NCBI RefSeq assembly: GCF_014306135.1
Contig: NZ_JACRWD010000001.1
Coordinates: 1,240,001-1,304,000 of the forward strand
Source of the DNA: Paraclostridium hominis
GTDB lineage: Bacteria > Bacillota > Clostridia > Peptostreptococcales > Peptostreptococcaceae
Length of the DNA stretch: 64,000 bases
Direction of reading: 5' to 3'
The notes beneath the pieces were generated by a model. The model was not told the DNA's origin. It made no database searches and saw only the letters and a program-made list of their open reading frames with translations. Numbering within the stretch: position 1 is the stretch's first letter; the number at the start of each line of letters is the position of its first letter. The position numbers were made by a program, and so were the translations under genes. Of the stretch, positions 8,966 through 16,123 are shown in pieces.

Positions 8966-10210
8966 CTAGATTATATATGACTGGTATTTAACATAATCCT
9001 CTTTACTACATTCTATACTAAATAAAGTTCCTTCATTAGTATATTCAGTTTCTAGAACAGTTGAACTATCAATTATATAAGATGTCATTTTACCATCTTT
9101 ATAAGGAACCATAACCTTACATTTTATATAATCCATAAATATATTTTTACATATAGATTCCAATAATTCTTCTATACCTATATATTTTTTAGCTGAAACC
9201 AGCATCCCTTCTATATTGAATGTATCTAATTCCATTAAATCAACTTTATTATATACATAAATCACAGGAATATTATCCGCCCCTATTTGATTTAATGTTT
9301 CATTTGTTACATTTATATGATTTTCATAATTAGGATTAGATATATCAATCACATGAAGTAATAAGTCCGCATCACAAACTTCTTCTAGAGTAGACCTAAA
9401 AGCTTTTACTAAACTATGAGGTAAATCCCCAACAAATCCCACTGTATCTGATAATAAAAAAGATTTATTATTATCTAATTTTATATTTCTAACATAAGTT
9501 TCTAAAGTTGCAAATAGCATATTTTTTTCAAATACTTTTTTATCTTCATCATTTATAAACTTCTCTACTAAAGCATTCATAACAGATGACTTACCAGCAT
9601 TTGTATATCCTACTAAAGCTACATTAGGAATATTAGATTTTTTCCTTTTACTTTTTTGTACTTCTCTTTGATTTTTTAATACTTCAAGCTCTTTATTTAA
9701 ATTAGCAATTTTATCTTCTATTCTTCTACGGTCTAATTCTAATTTTGTTTCTCCTGCGCCTCTGTTTTTAGTCCCTACTCCACCACTTTGACGACCTAAA
9801 TCTTCATTTGAACCAACTAATCTTGGTAATTCATATTGGAGCTTCGCAACCTCTACTTGTAATTTAGATTCTCTTGTTTTTGCTCTATTTGCAAAGATAT
9901 CTAATATTAACGCAGTTCTATCTATGACATTACAATTTATTTCTTCTTCAATATTTTTAACTTGTGACGCTGATAATTCATTATTAAATATAACTATATC
10001 TGCATTGTTTTCTTCTACTAAATTTTTTAATTCATCTATCTTCCCACTACCCATATAAAAAGTAGAGTTAACTTTCTTTGAATTCTGCTTAATTTGACCA
10101 ACAGTTTCTATTTTGCAAGCTAAGCATAAATTTTTTAATTCTTCCATAGATTCATCAAAATTATTTTTATTATTTATATTAATTCCTACAATTATTCCTT
10201 TTTTTATCAT
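8966..10210 (-). CDS. hflX: HflX-type ribosome-splitting GTPase (HflXr-like)
   Basis: About 414 residues with the HflX layout. The N-terminal domain has the glycine-rich link SGGVGTKNRGAGETKLELD. A helical coiled linker follows, then a G domain with GYTNAGKSS (G1), DTVGF (G3) and NKVD (G4), and a short C-terminal domain. HflX binds the 50S E/A-site region and splits stalled 70S ribosomes with GTP; Listeria HflXr gives macrolide/lincosamide resistance. Here it is the last gene of a transposon-borne operon with erm and rlmA, so a resistance role rather than heat-shock housekeeping is inferred. ATG 10210 lies nine bases from AGGAG; ATG 10216 is only three bases away and less likely. Its leader is at 10257-10353. 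Confidence 0.93.
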   Translation of the reverse strand: MIKKGIIVGININNKNNFDESMEELKNLCLACKIETVGQIKQNSKKVNSTFYMGSGKIDELKNLVEENNADIVIFNNELSASQVKNIEEEINCNVIDRTALILDIFANRAKTRESKLQVEVAKLQYELPRLVGSNEDLGRQSGGVGTKNRGAGETKLELDRRRIEDKIANLNKELEVLKNQREVQKSKRKKSNIPNVALVGYTNAGKSSVMNALVEKFINDEDKKVFEKNMLFATLETYVRNIKLDNNKSFLLSDTVGFVGDLPHSLVKAFRSTLEEVCDADLLLHVIDISNPNYENHINVTNETLNQIGADNIPVIYVYNKVDLMELDTFNIEGMLVSAKKYIGIEELLESICKNIFMDYIKCKVMVPYKDGKMTSYIIDSSTVLETEYTNEGTLFSIECSKEDYVKYQSYII

Positions 10211-10256
10211 CTTCATAATCTCCTGTAATTTTATATTTAAATATTAACTTTAAATA

Positions 10257-10307
10257 TCACGGGATTATGACTCTTTATTAAATTAAGATAATAGCCACAA
10301 CCCGTGA
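10257..10307 (-). promoter_or_regulatory. Leader hairpin before the hflX-type gene
   Basis: TCACGGGTTGTGGC, starting two bases after the leader stop codon, pairs with GTCATAATCCCGTGA (about 14 bp, one bulge). The loop (CTATTATCTTAAT) can instead pair with the RLRG codons (ATTAAGAGGATAA), giving two exclusive structures. The same arrangement precedes erm and rlmA, so it is a copied control module. A long U-run is lacking, so translational control or readthrough control are both possible. Confidence 0.7.
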
Positions 10308-10308
10308 C

Positions 10309-10353
10309 TTATCCTCTTAATCTTATTGACGCTATTCCACCATTCATAATCAT
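10309..10353 (-). CDS. Leader peptide MIMNGGIASIRLRG
   Basis: A 14-codon ORF with a perfect AGGAGG site seven bases upstream. It ends in IRLRG and stop, directly before the hairpin. RLR is the (R/K)-x-(R/K) motif at which macrolide-bound ribosomes stall in ErmD/ErmX-type leaders. Stalling here would melt or redirect the hairpin and turn on the GTPase gene. Confidence 0.75.
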   Translation of the reverse strand: MIMNGGIASIRLRG

Positions 10354-10384
10354 TTTAACACCTCCTAATTTAAATCTACTATTA

Positions 10385-11158
10385 CTAATCTATCTTTTGT
10401 TTATATCTAAATAACTGTATCCAATCATTATAAGAAACTTCACTAATATTATTAAGATTTATACCTAGGTATTTAATTACTGCATGAATTTGATTTTTTG
10501 TAAATACATCTCTTAAGTTATTAATAGACTTAGATATAAAACTTGTATATTCATTCCATTCATCTTTAGATATATCATATTTATATTTTCTTTTAAAATA
10601 TACTAAGACGCAATCTACACTAGGCATGGGATGGAAGTCTTCTCTATTAAAATAGTGCACTATCTTAATATCAAATTTAGTTTTTAAAAGTAATGATAAT
10701 TTACTCTCTCTAGGTATTCCCATAAATCTTTTTGCGGAACCTTTCTCCATAACTAGCCACATATCAGTTGGTGAATTTAACTCTTCTAATAATAATTTCT
10801 TAATAATCTTTGTTGTTATATAAAAAGGAATATTAGAAAATACCTTATATTCTCTTTTTTTAGGTAATTTCCAATTTAAAAAATCTTTATTAATAAGAGT
10901 AACATTATTTTTACTTTTAAATTTATTTATTAAATTTCCATATAAACTTCTATCTAGTTCTATAGCTGTAACCCAATAACTTTTTTCACATAAAGCTTCT
11001 GTTATATGACCTTTTCCTGGTCCAATTTCAATAACAAAATCATTTTTGGATATATTTGTTTTTTTTATTAATTTATATATAGTATTTTTACTAGTAATAA
11101 AATTTTGCGATACACTAATATCAACTTTTCCTCTATAATTATTACTTTTAGCTTTCAT
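10385..11158 (-). CDS. erm: Erm-type 23S rRNA adenine-N6 dimethyltransferase
   Basis: 257 residues. SQNFITSKNTI is the conserved Erm/KsgA N-terminus, VIEIGPGKG (42-50) the SAM-binding motif I, and SNIPF (108-112) the catalytic motif IV. FHPMPSVDCVLVYF and a C-terminal WIQLFRYKQ match Erm more than KsgA. Erm methylates A2058 of 23S rRNA and blocks macrolide, lincosamide and streptogramin B binding. Position between rlmA and hflX genes inside a transposon and an inducible RLR leader agree with this. I cannot assign the Erm class. ATG 11158 is the in-frame start after AGGAG; another ATG four bases upstream is out of frame. Confidence 0.9.
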   Translation of the reverse strand: MKAKSNNYRGKVDISVSQNFITSKNTIYKLIKKTNISKNDFVIEIGPGKGHITEALCEKSYWVTAIELDRSLYGNLINKFKSKNNVTLINKDFLNWKLPKKREYKVFSNIPFYITTKIIKKLLLEELNSPTDMWLVMEKGSAKRFMGIPRESKLSLLLKTKFDIKIVHYFNREDFHPMPSVDCVLVYFKRKYKYDISKDEWNEYTSFISKSINNLRDVFTKNQIHAVIKYLGINLNNISEVSYNDWIQLFRYKQKID

Positions 11159-11203
11159 TCATAATCTCCTATAATTTTATATTTAAACTTTAATATTTAA
11201 ATA

Positions 11204-11254
11204 TCACGGGATTATGACTTTTAATTATATTAAGATAATAGCCACAATCCGTGA
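11204..11254 (-). promoter_or_regulatory. Leader hairpin before erm
   Basis: TCACGGATTGTGGC pairs with GTCATAATCCCGTGA across a loop containing CTATTATCTTAAT. Relative to the hflX copy one arm differs (GGA for GGG) while pairing is kept. It starts one base after the leader stop codon. Confidence 0.7.
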
Positions 11255-11255
11255 C

Positions 11256-11300
11256 TTACCCTCTTAATCTTATTGAATGTATACATCCACGTATATTCAT
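11256..11300 (-). CDS. Leader peptide MNIRGCIHSIRLRG
   Basis: A 14-codon ORF with GGAGG seven bases before ATG and the terminal IRLRG shared with the two other leaders of this operon. Its role is inferred as a drug-sensing stall peptide for erm. Confidence 0.78.
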   Translation of the reverse strand: MNIRGCIHSIRLRG

Positions 11301-11322
11301 CTTATTACCTCCTAACCTTTAT

Positions 11323-12195
11323 CTACTTTACTTTGCCGACTATAATTTTTAAATCAACCGTTATTTTTTCTATATCACATTTATTTAATTCATTTATTTG
11401 TTCTTTGCTCAAACCAGATGTTAATGGTGTCATTTTTATAAAATCTTCTAAATTATATATATTTGTTTTATAAGTGATTCTTTTATCATAGATGATTTCC
11501 AAGTTATCTTTAAATGAATTTATAACATTTTTATTAGAATAAGTATCTTTTTTTATTTTACCTTTTATTTCAGACCTTATCTCTTTTAAATAGTGTTCAT
11601 CTGGAATTACTTTTATTACAACTCCACCTTTGTTTAAAACTCTAGTAAATTCACTATAATTCGATGGTGAAAGTATATCTATTATTATATCTAATTTATC
11701 ATTTTTAAATGGTAGATTTGATAAGTCTGATACACTCCATAGTATGCTATTTTCGTATCTTGTAGCAAGTGAAATTCCTTCTCTTGATATATCTATTCCA
11801 AACAATTTACACCTACTATTTATTTTTTCATCTGAATATAGTTGATTTAAATAATATCCTTCTCCGCAACCAACATCTAGTACAAAATTAACATTCTTTT
11901 TTGACGTATATTTATCCACTATATCTATTATCTCTTTAGAAAGCTCGTCATATATACCATATTCATATATTTTACTTCTAGATTCAAATAATTTTTTATC
12001 ATATATTGTCTTCGCATTATTCTTTACTAAATTAACATATCCTTTTTTAGATATATTAAAGCAATGGTTATTTTCACATAATACACTACTTTCTTTTATA
12101 TATTTTATAGATTTTTTACACACTGGACATCTAAGTATTGATATATTTTCATTAAGTAATTCTCTTAAAACTTCAATCTTTTTTAATTTTCTCAT
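11323..12195 (-). CDS. rlmA: RlmA/TlrB-type 23S rRNA guanine-N1 methyltransferase
   Basis: 290 residues. An N-terminal zinc site is formed by C23/C26 (RCPVC) and C40/C45 (LCENNHC), followed by FNISKKGYVNLV, the RlmA signature. A SAM-binding motif VLDVGCGEGYY lies at 105-115. RlmA enzymes methylate G745 (RlmAI) or G748 (RlmAII/TlrB) in hairpin 35 of 23S rRNA, the latter giving tylosin/macrolide resistance. It is the first structural gene of the transposon operon, behind two leaders and a terminator. Whether the target is G745 or G748 cannot be read from sequence; the Gram-positive setting and Erm partner favour G748. Confidence 0.88.
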   Translation of the reverse strand: MRKLKKIEVLRELLNENISILRCPVCKKSIKYIKESSVLCENNHCFNISKKGYVNLVKNNAKTIYDKKLFESRSKIYEYGIYDELSKEIIDIVDKYTSKKNVNFVLDVGCGEGYYLNQLYSDEKINSRCKLFGIDISREGISLATRYENSILWSVSDLSNLPFKNDKLDIIIDILSPSNYSEFTRVLNKGGVVIKVIPDEHYLKEIRSEIKGKIKKDTYSNKNVINSFKDNLEIIYDKRITYKTNIYNLEDFIKMTPLTSGLSKEQINELNKCDIEKITVDLKIIVGKVK

Positions 12196-12234
12196 TGTTC
12201 ATAACCTTCCTATTTCTATTATTCATATAAAATA

Positions 12235-12288
12235 GCACGAAGTTATGACATTTTATTAAATTTGTTTAACGATAGCCACAACTCGTGC
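12235..12288 (-). promoter_or_regulatory. Leader hairpin before rlmA
   Basis: GCACGAGTTGTGGC pairs with GTCATAACTTCGTGC. Compared with the erm and hflX copies the lower stem has changed on both sides while staying paired, which supports a functional RNA structure. Confidence 0.7.
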
Positions 12289-12289
12289 G

Positions 12290-12319
12290 CTATCCTCTTA
12301 ATCTGATATATGCAAGCAT
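12290..12319 (-). CDS. Leader peptide MLAYIRLRG
   Basis: A nine-codon ORF with AGGAGG eight bases upstream, ending in the same IRLRG as the erm and hflX leaders and followed by the same hairpin. Probably a ribosome-stalling sensor for rlmA. Confidence 0.75.
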   Translation of the reverse strand: MLAYIRLRG

Positions 12320-12342
12320 TATAGCTACCTCCTTATTTTAGT

Positions 12343-12375
12343 TAATAAAAAATCCACTTTAGTATACCAGTGGAT
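12343..12375 (-). terminator. Intrinsic terminator (attenuator) at the head of the passenger operon
   Basis: On the minus strand ATCCACT pairs with AGTGGAT and is followed by TTTTTTATTA. It lies between the first leader ORF and the rlmA leader, downstream of the only good promoter, so full-length operon transcripts must pass it. Confidence 0.82.
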
Positions 12376-12390
12376 ATATCTTAAATATAG

Positions 12391-12462
12391 TTATATAATA
12401 TTATATTTAGGAGTTGTATCTATTATTTTTAATTTATTAATCATTCTATATAAATTTATCAT
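12391..12462 (-). CDS. First leader peptide of the operon, 23 aa
   Basis: ATG lies eight bases after AAAGGAG, and the ORF starts about 26 bases from the predicted transcription start. The peptide contains RMINKLK, another (K/R)-x-(K/R) motif, and ends in KYNII. It sits directly before the intrinsic terminator, so ribosome stalling or slow translation here could control readthrough. Confidence 0.6.
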   Translation of the reverse strand: MINLYRMINKLKIIDTTPKYNII

Positions 12463-12495
12463 AAATCTAACTCCTTTCTTGTTTTATTAAATTTA

Positions 12496-12524
12496 ATAGT
12501 AACATAAATAATATTCACTGTAAA
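12496..12524 (-). promoter_or_regulatory. Promoter of the passenger operon
   Basis: On the minus strand TTTACA (12524-12519) and TACTAT (12501-12496) are separated by 17 bases, a good sigma-A match. It lies just outside the transposase stop and upstream of the first leader. Confidence 0.6.
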
Positions 12525-12625
12525 GTATATCGAAGTTCACAATATATAACAATTGCGAACTACATTATATAACTTGTTAAATAATATTTCAATCAATACA
12601 CAGTTCTGTCAATAATTTCTTAGCT

Positions 12626-13672
12626 TTAAGCTAATTCAATATATCTATTTCTAATAGTATTTATAGTTATGCAAGTTTCTTTAGTTGCTACATTAACTAA
12701 CATATCCTTAATTCTATCGCTCTTTTTATTCTTCTTGCTTAATTGCAAGAATTTAAACCAAGCCAAGTAATTCGAAATGTATTTAGTAGAGACTCCATTA
12801 AAGTGCATTAACCATCTCTTAAATCCACTATGAAGAGAATTTACATGTTGTAAGTGATAAACACTATCTATCATAGATTTGCCTCTAGGAACTCGTTTTA
12901 ATTCAACATTTAGGTCTTTATTTATACTTAAATAAGATTTGTGGCTATCGACTACGAAAGTAACATCTTCTCCTATTTTTCCATCAAAAAATCTAATAAT
13001 ATCATTAGTTGTAATTCTACCATTACAAACCGCTCCCATTACTATATTTCCTTTACGGTCAACACCAGTTTCAATGCAAATTTGGTCGTTAGAAATACCT
13101 CTTTTTTTCTTATCCTTTTTTCCCTTACCTCTTTTTCTAGGTTCTCTAGGCATCTTAAAAGTAGTACTTTTTGAATGATTACCTTTATATGATTCACGAA
13201 TAAAAACTTCGTCTACTTCTACAATACCTTCAACCATATCATTTTTTAATGATAGATTAATAACATCTAAAATCCTATGTCTCATATAAAAAGATGTTTT
13301 AACTCCAACTCCAATTTCAGTTGCACATTGTCTTATAGAAAGTCCTAATATCATTAATTCACAGTATTTAAGCCATTTATCTAATCCTAAGTTAGTACTA
13401 GAGAAAGGAGACATAGTAAACTCATCAAAAGTACAACGACACCTTTTACAAATATATCTTTGTCTACCTCTAGTCTTACCATTTTTATTAACATCCTTAC
13501 ATTGACATTTAGGACATTCGTATCCCTTAGAAAATCTACTTTCCTTAATATTATCCTCTATTTCATCAGAACTAAATAAAGCACTTAAAACTCCTTGTGC
13601 TACTGAAATTAAGTCTCTAAGTTCATCTTTATTCAAATTTTTAACTATGGCTTTTATATCTGCTTTTTTCAT
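12626..13672 (-). CDS. IS1595-family (ISXO2-like) transposase
   Basis: 348 residues. An N-terminal zinc ribbon (C53/C56, C75/C78) binds DNA. The catalytic core has D154 (VEVDEV), D242 (VVDSHKSY) and N278 in HVNSLHSGFKRWL, the DDN(K) variant known in IS1595 rather than DDE. A lysine-rich insertion lies at 180-192. It cuts and rejoins the element ends at 8508 and 13773. The frame is intact, so the element could be active. The start has AAAGGA upstream. Confidence 0.93.
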   Translation of the reverse strand: MKKADIKAIVKNLNKDELRDLISVAQGVLSALFSSDEIEDNIKESRFSKGYECPKCQCKDVNKNGKTRGRQRYICKRCRCTFDEFTMSPFSSTNLGLDKWLKYCELMILGLSIRQCATEIGVGVKTSFYMRHRILDVINLSLKNDMVEGIVEVDEVFIRESYKGNHSKSTTFKMPREPRKRGKGKKDKKKRGISNDQICIETGVDRKGNIVMGAVCNGRITTNDIIRFFDGKIGEDVTFVVDSHKSYLSINKDLNVELKRVPRGKSMIDSVYHLQHVNSLHSGFKRWLMHFNGVSTKYISNYLAWFKFLQLSKKNKKSDRIKDMLVNVATKETCITINTIRNRYIELA

Positions 13673-13745
13673 AATATAAGTAATCCTTTCTATATAATAT
13701 GGCGAAGTATAGTTGATACCTATATTATAACCTATTTTCTGTATA

Positions 13746-13773
13746 ATTAATCACACAATTGTCTAACATAGCC
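13746..13773 (-). repeat. Right terminal inverted repeat of the transposon
   Basis: Read on the minus strand it begins GGCTATGTTAGAC, matching the left end at 25 of 28 positions. The target duplication AAAATTTA follows at 13774-13781. Confidence 0.88.
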
Positions 13774-13848
13774 AAAATTTATTATTTACTTTAATTTATG
13801 TTATAATGCATTTAGAAAACGTTATTTTAAAACTTAAAAGGAGATAAA

Positions 13849-14295
13849 ATGATAAAGTACGAAAATAAAAAAATAATAAATTCAACCCCTGATAAAATAT
13901 TTAATGTATTTATAAATAATGCTAAAGATACATTTGAAAAGATAAATATTAAAAATCCAGTTGGATGTAAAACTATAAAAGAAGTTAAAAGAGATTCTAA
14001 AGGCAAAAAACTATATAAATCATGTCTTGAAATAACAGATTTTAAAAAAGATAAGCTATATGAAATAACTTTTACAACAGATGGACAAACTTTTATATCT
14101 AAATATGTTTTAAATAGAATAAGTAAAAATGAAACAGAACTTATTTGCATAGAAAAATTTATAAATAATAATAATCCAAATAAAATTTTAGATAGTATCA
14201 CTAAATTTTTCTATAATTCTCAAGTAAAAAAAAGATTTAAATATATAGTAAGTGATATAGAAACAAAAATAAAAAAAGTGGATGATCATTTATAA
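13849..14295 (+). CDS. DUF3284-like protein, 148 aa
   Basis: A soluble protein with a START/Bet v1-like pattern: an N-terminal strand and helix (IINSTPDKIFNVFINNA), then antiparallel strands (KLYEITFTTDGQTFISKYVL) and a long C-terminal helix. This resembles DUF3284 proteins of Firmicutes, whose ligand is unknown. AAAAGGAG precedes the start. It lies just outside the transposon right end and is not part of it. Confidence 0.65.
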   Translation: MIKYENKKIINSTPDKIFNVFINNAKDTFEKINIKNPVGCKTIKEVKRDSKGKKLYKSCLEITDFKKDKLYEITFTTDGQTFISKYVLNRISKNETELICIEKFINNNNPNKILDSITKFFYNSQVKKRFKYIVSDIETKIKKVDDHL

Positions 14296-14306
14296 ATCAT
14301 CCACTT
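14279..14306. terminator. Terminator between the DUF3284-like gene and the kinase gene
   Basis: GTGGATGA pairs with TCATCCAC across the stop codon of the left gene, with A- and T-rich flanks, between convergent genes. Confidence 0.7.
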
Positions 14307-15809
14307 TTAAGCGTATATATCTGAAAATTCTACATCTATCTTTTGTACAAACTTTTCTTTTAAAATTGTTTCATCTATTAATTCTAACTTATTTTTATAT
14401 AATTTATTAGGTATATTGACTATAAACTCGCTACCTTCTCCTAATACACTTTTTACCTCTATACTTCCTTTATGTAACTCTACTAATGATTTAACTAAAG
14501 ATAGACCTATTCCACTTCCTACTTTACTATTTACGCTTTTATGTTTAACTTGCTTGAATCTATCAAATATTTTATGTAAGTAATGTTCTGGTATTCCTAT
14601 TCCTTCATCTTTAACACTTATTTTTATATTATTTTTATAGTCTTTAATAGTTACTTGTATAGTTTTACCTTTTTCATTAAATTTTAATGCATTGGACAAT
14701 AAATTTAAAACTATTCTTTCCATCTTATCTAAGTCAAATCCTATAATTTTTTCTTCTACATCCGTATCAAATATTATATTCATCTGATTTTGATTAGCAA
14801 AATCGCTAACAGAATCACATATACTTTCAACAAACTTTACTATATCATAATTTTTAGGATTAAATTCTACGTTTTCATAAGCTAATTTAGTAGAGTCAAT
14901 TATATTATCAACTAATTTTAATAACCTATACCCATTTTGCTTTATTATAGTTAAATATTTATCATCTTTTTCTCCAGTTTTATTATTTAGAATATTATAC
15001 CTATAATTTAGCATTTGAACAGAACTAAATATAAGATTTAATGGTGTTCTTAATTCATGTGCTATATTCGCTAAAGCTTCTGATCTTATTTTTTCTATAT
15101 CTTCTTCATGTTTTTTTCTTTCATTTATATTTCTAGCTACACCTATAACTCCTAAAGCATCTCCAGATTCAGATATTATTGGTGTTTTTATCGTTTCTAG
15201 ATGTATAATTTCTCCGCTATTTAAGGTAACCTTTTCATAATATGTTTTAGTAGTCTTAGACTCCATTACTTCTAAATCCTTAAGCCTATAACTTTTAGAA
15301 TTTATGTCAACTACAGGTAATTCTCCATCAGTTTTACCTATTATTTCACTTCTGTCAAGTTTTATTAATTTATCTGAATAACTTTTATTGCATCCAATCA
15401 ACTTACTATTTTTATCTTTGTAAAATATATAATCTGGCACAGCATCCACTAGAGTTTGTACAATTTTTAAATTTTCTAGTTCTTTATTTTCTATAATCCA
15501 TAATACATATCTATCTTTAGATACTGACGATATAGATATTTTATACCATCCACCTAAGGAAGGTATATATGAATCTTGATCTTCTTTCCCTTCTTTTAAA
15601 TTTTTATCTAATATTCCAGGTATTACATCTTTTATACTCTTTCCCTCTATGTCAGCAAATTCTAGGTTTAATAATTCACAAATTTTATCATTTAAGTCTT
15701 TTATTATAAAGTCAGTAAACATTTCATTTTCATCTTTTTCAACCTTTCCATATAAATATGGAAAAGGACATGTCTTTAATACTTCACTACAAAACTTAAA
15801 ATTTAGCAT
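14307..15809 (-). CDS. PAS-domain sensor histidine kinase (orphan)
   Basis: 500 residues without membrane segments. Two PAS domains lie at about 10-108 and 115-230, the second ending in the PAC-like VIGVARNINERK. A HisKA domain has phospho-acceptor H251 (NIAHELRTPLN). The HATPase has NLLSNALKFNE (N box), DEGIGIP (G1) and GSGIGLSLV (G2). Cytoplasmic PAS sensing is expected. No response regulator gene is adjacent, so the partner is elsewhere; such orphan kinases in clostridia often feed Spo0A, but nothing here proves that. GGGG precedes the start. Confidence 0.9.
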   Translation of the reverse strand: MLNFKFCSEVLKTCPFPYLYGKVEKDENEMFTDFIIKDLNDKICELLNLEFADIEGKSIKDVIPGILDKNLKEGKEDQDSYIPSLGGWYKISISSVSKDRYVLWIIENKELENLKIVQTLVDAVPDYIFYKDKNSKLIGCNKSYSDKLIKLDRSEIIGKTDGELPVVDINSKSYRLKDLEVMESKTTKTYYEKVTLNSGEIIHLETIKTPIISESGDALGVIGVARNINERKKHEEDIEKIRSEALANIAHELRTPLNLIFSSVQMLNYRYNILNNKTGEKDDKYLTIIKQNGYRLLKLVDNIIDSTKLAYENVEFNPKNYDIVKFVESICDSVSDFANQNQMNIIFDTDVEEKIIGFDLDKMERIVLNLLSNALKFNEKGKTIQVTIKDYKNNIKISVKDEGIGIPEHYLHKIFDRFKQVKHKSVNSKVGSGIGLSLVKSLVELHKGSIEVKSVLGEGSEFIVNIPNKLYKNKLELIDETILKEKFVQKIDVEFSDIYA

Positions 15810-16123
15810 ATCCCCACCCCTAATAAAAATACTCTAATTAAATTATAGCAAGGTTATATATAAATTTCATTATAAAATTGTTAATATTGTTAATATTTTG
15901 TTAGTAAGTCTGTGGATTACTTTTTTGCATTATAATTTTATAATTTAAGTTTAATATTTATTTTATTTTTTATCATTTAAAAACATTTTCCTTACATATT
16001 TTTCTTTATAAATGCAATAAATTGCCTCCTAGTCCTTTATTTTTTTCTCAATTTGAATTAAAATTATTAATAATAGTAATTATATAATAATAATACAAAT
16101 TTAATAGATAAGAGGTAACGAAT

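Larger units (their letters stand above)
8508..13773. mobile_element. IS1595-family transposon carrying a three-gene ribosome-resistance operon
   Basis: The element is 5,266 bp. It starts with GGCTCTGTTAGATAATTGTG on the plus strand and ends with the inverted GGCTATGTTAGACAATTGTG, matching at 25 of the first 28 positions. It is bracketed by the 8-bp duplication AAAATTTA. The transposase gene lies inside the right end. The remainder is a minus-strand operon with rlmA-, erm- and hflX-type genes, each with its own leader. IS1595 relatives are known to carry passenger genes; this one looks complete and recently mobile because ends and duplication are intact. It inserted between clpB and a DUF3284-type gene without breaking a coding region. 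Confidence 0.9.

Noticed and set aside
12626..13773. A plain 1.2-kb IS1595 insertion containing only the transposase
   Set aside because: No inverted end is found just downstream of the transposase stop (around 12540-12620); the matching end with target duplication is at 8508, so the passenger operon belongs to the element.
15838..16123. T-box leader before glnS
   Set aside because: No conserved T-box sequence or terminator/antiterminator pair is visible in the AT-rich spacer.
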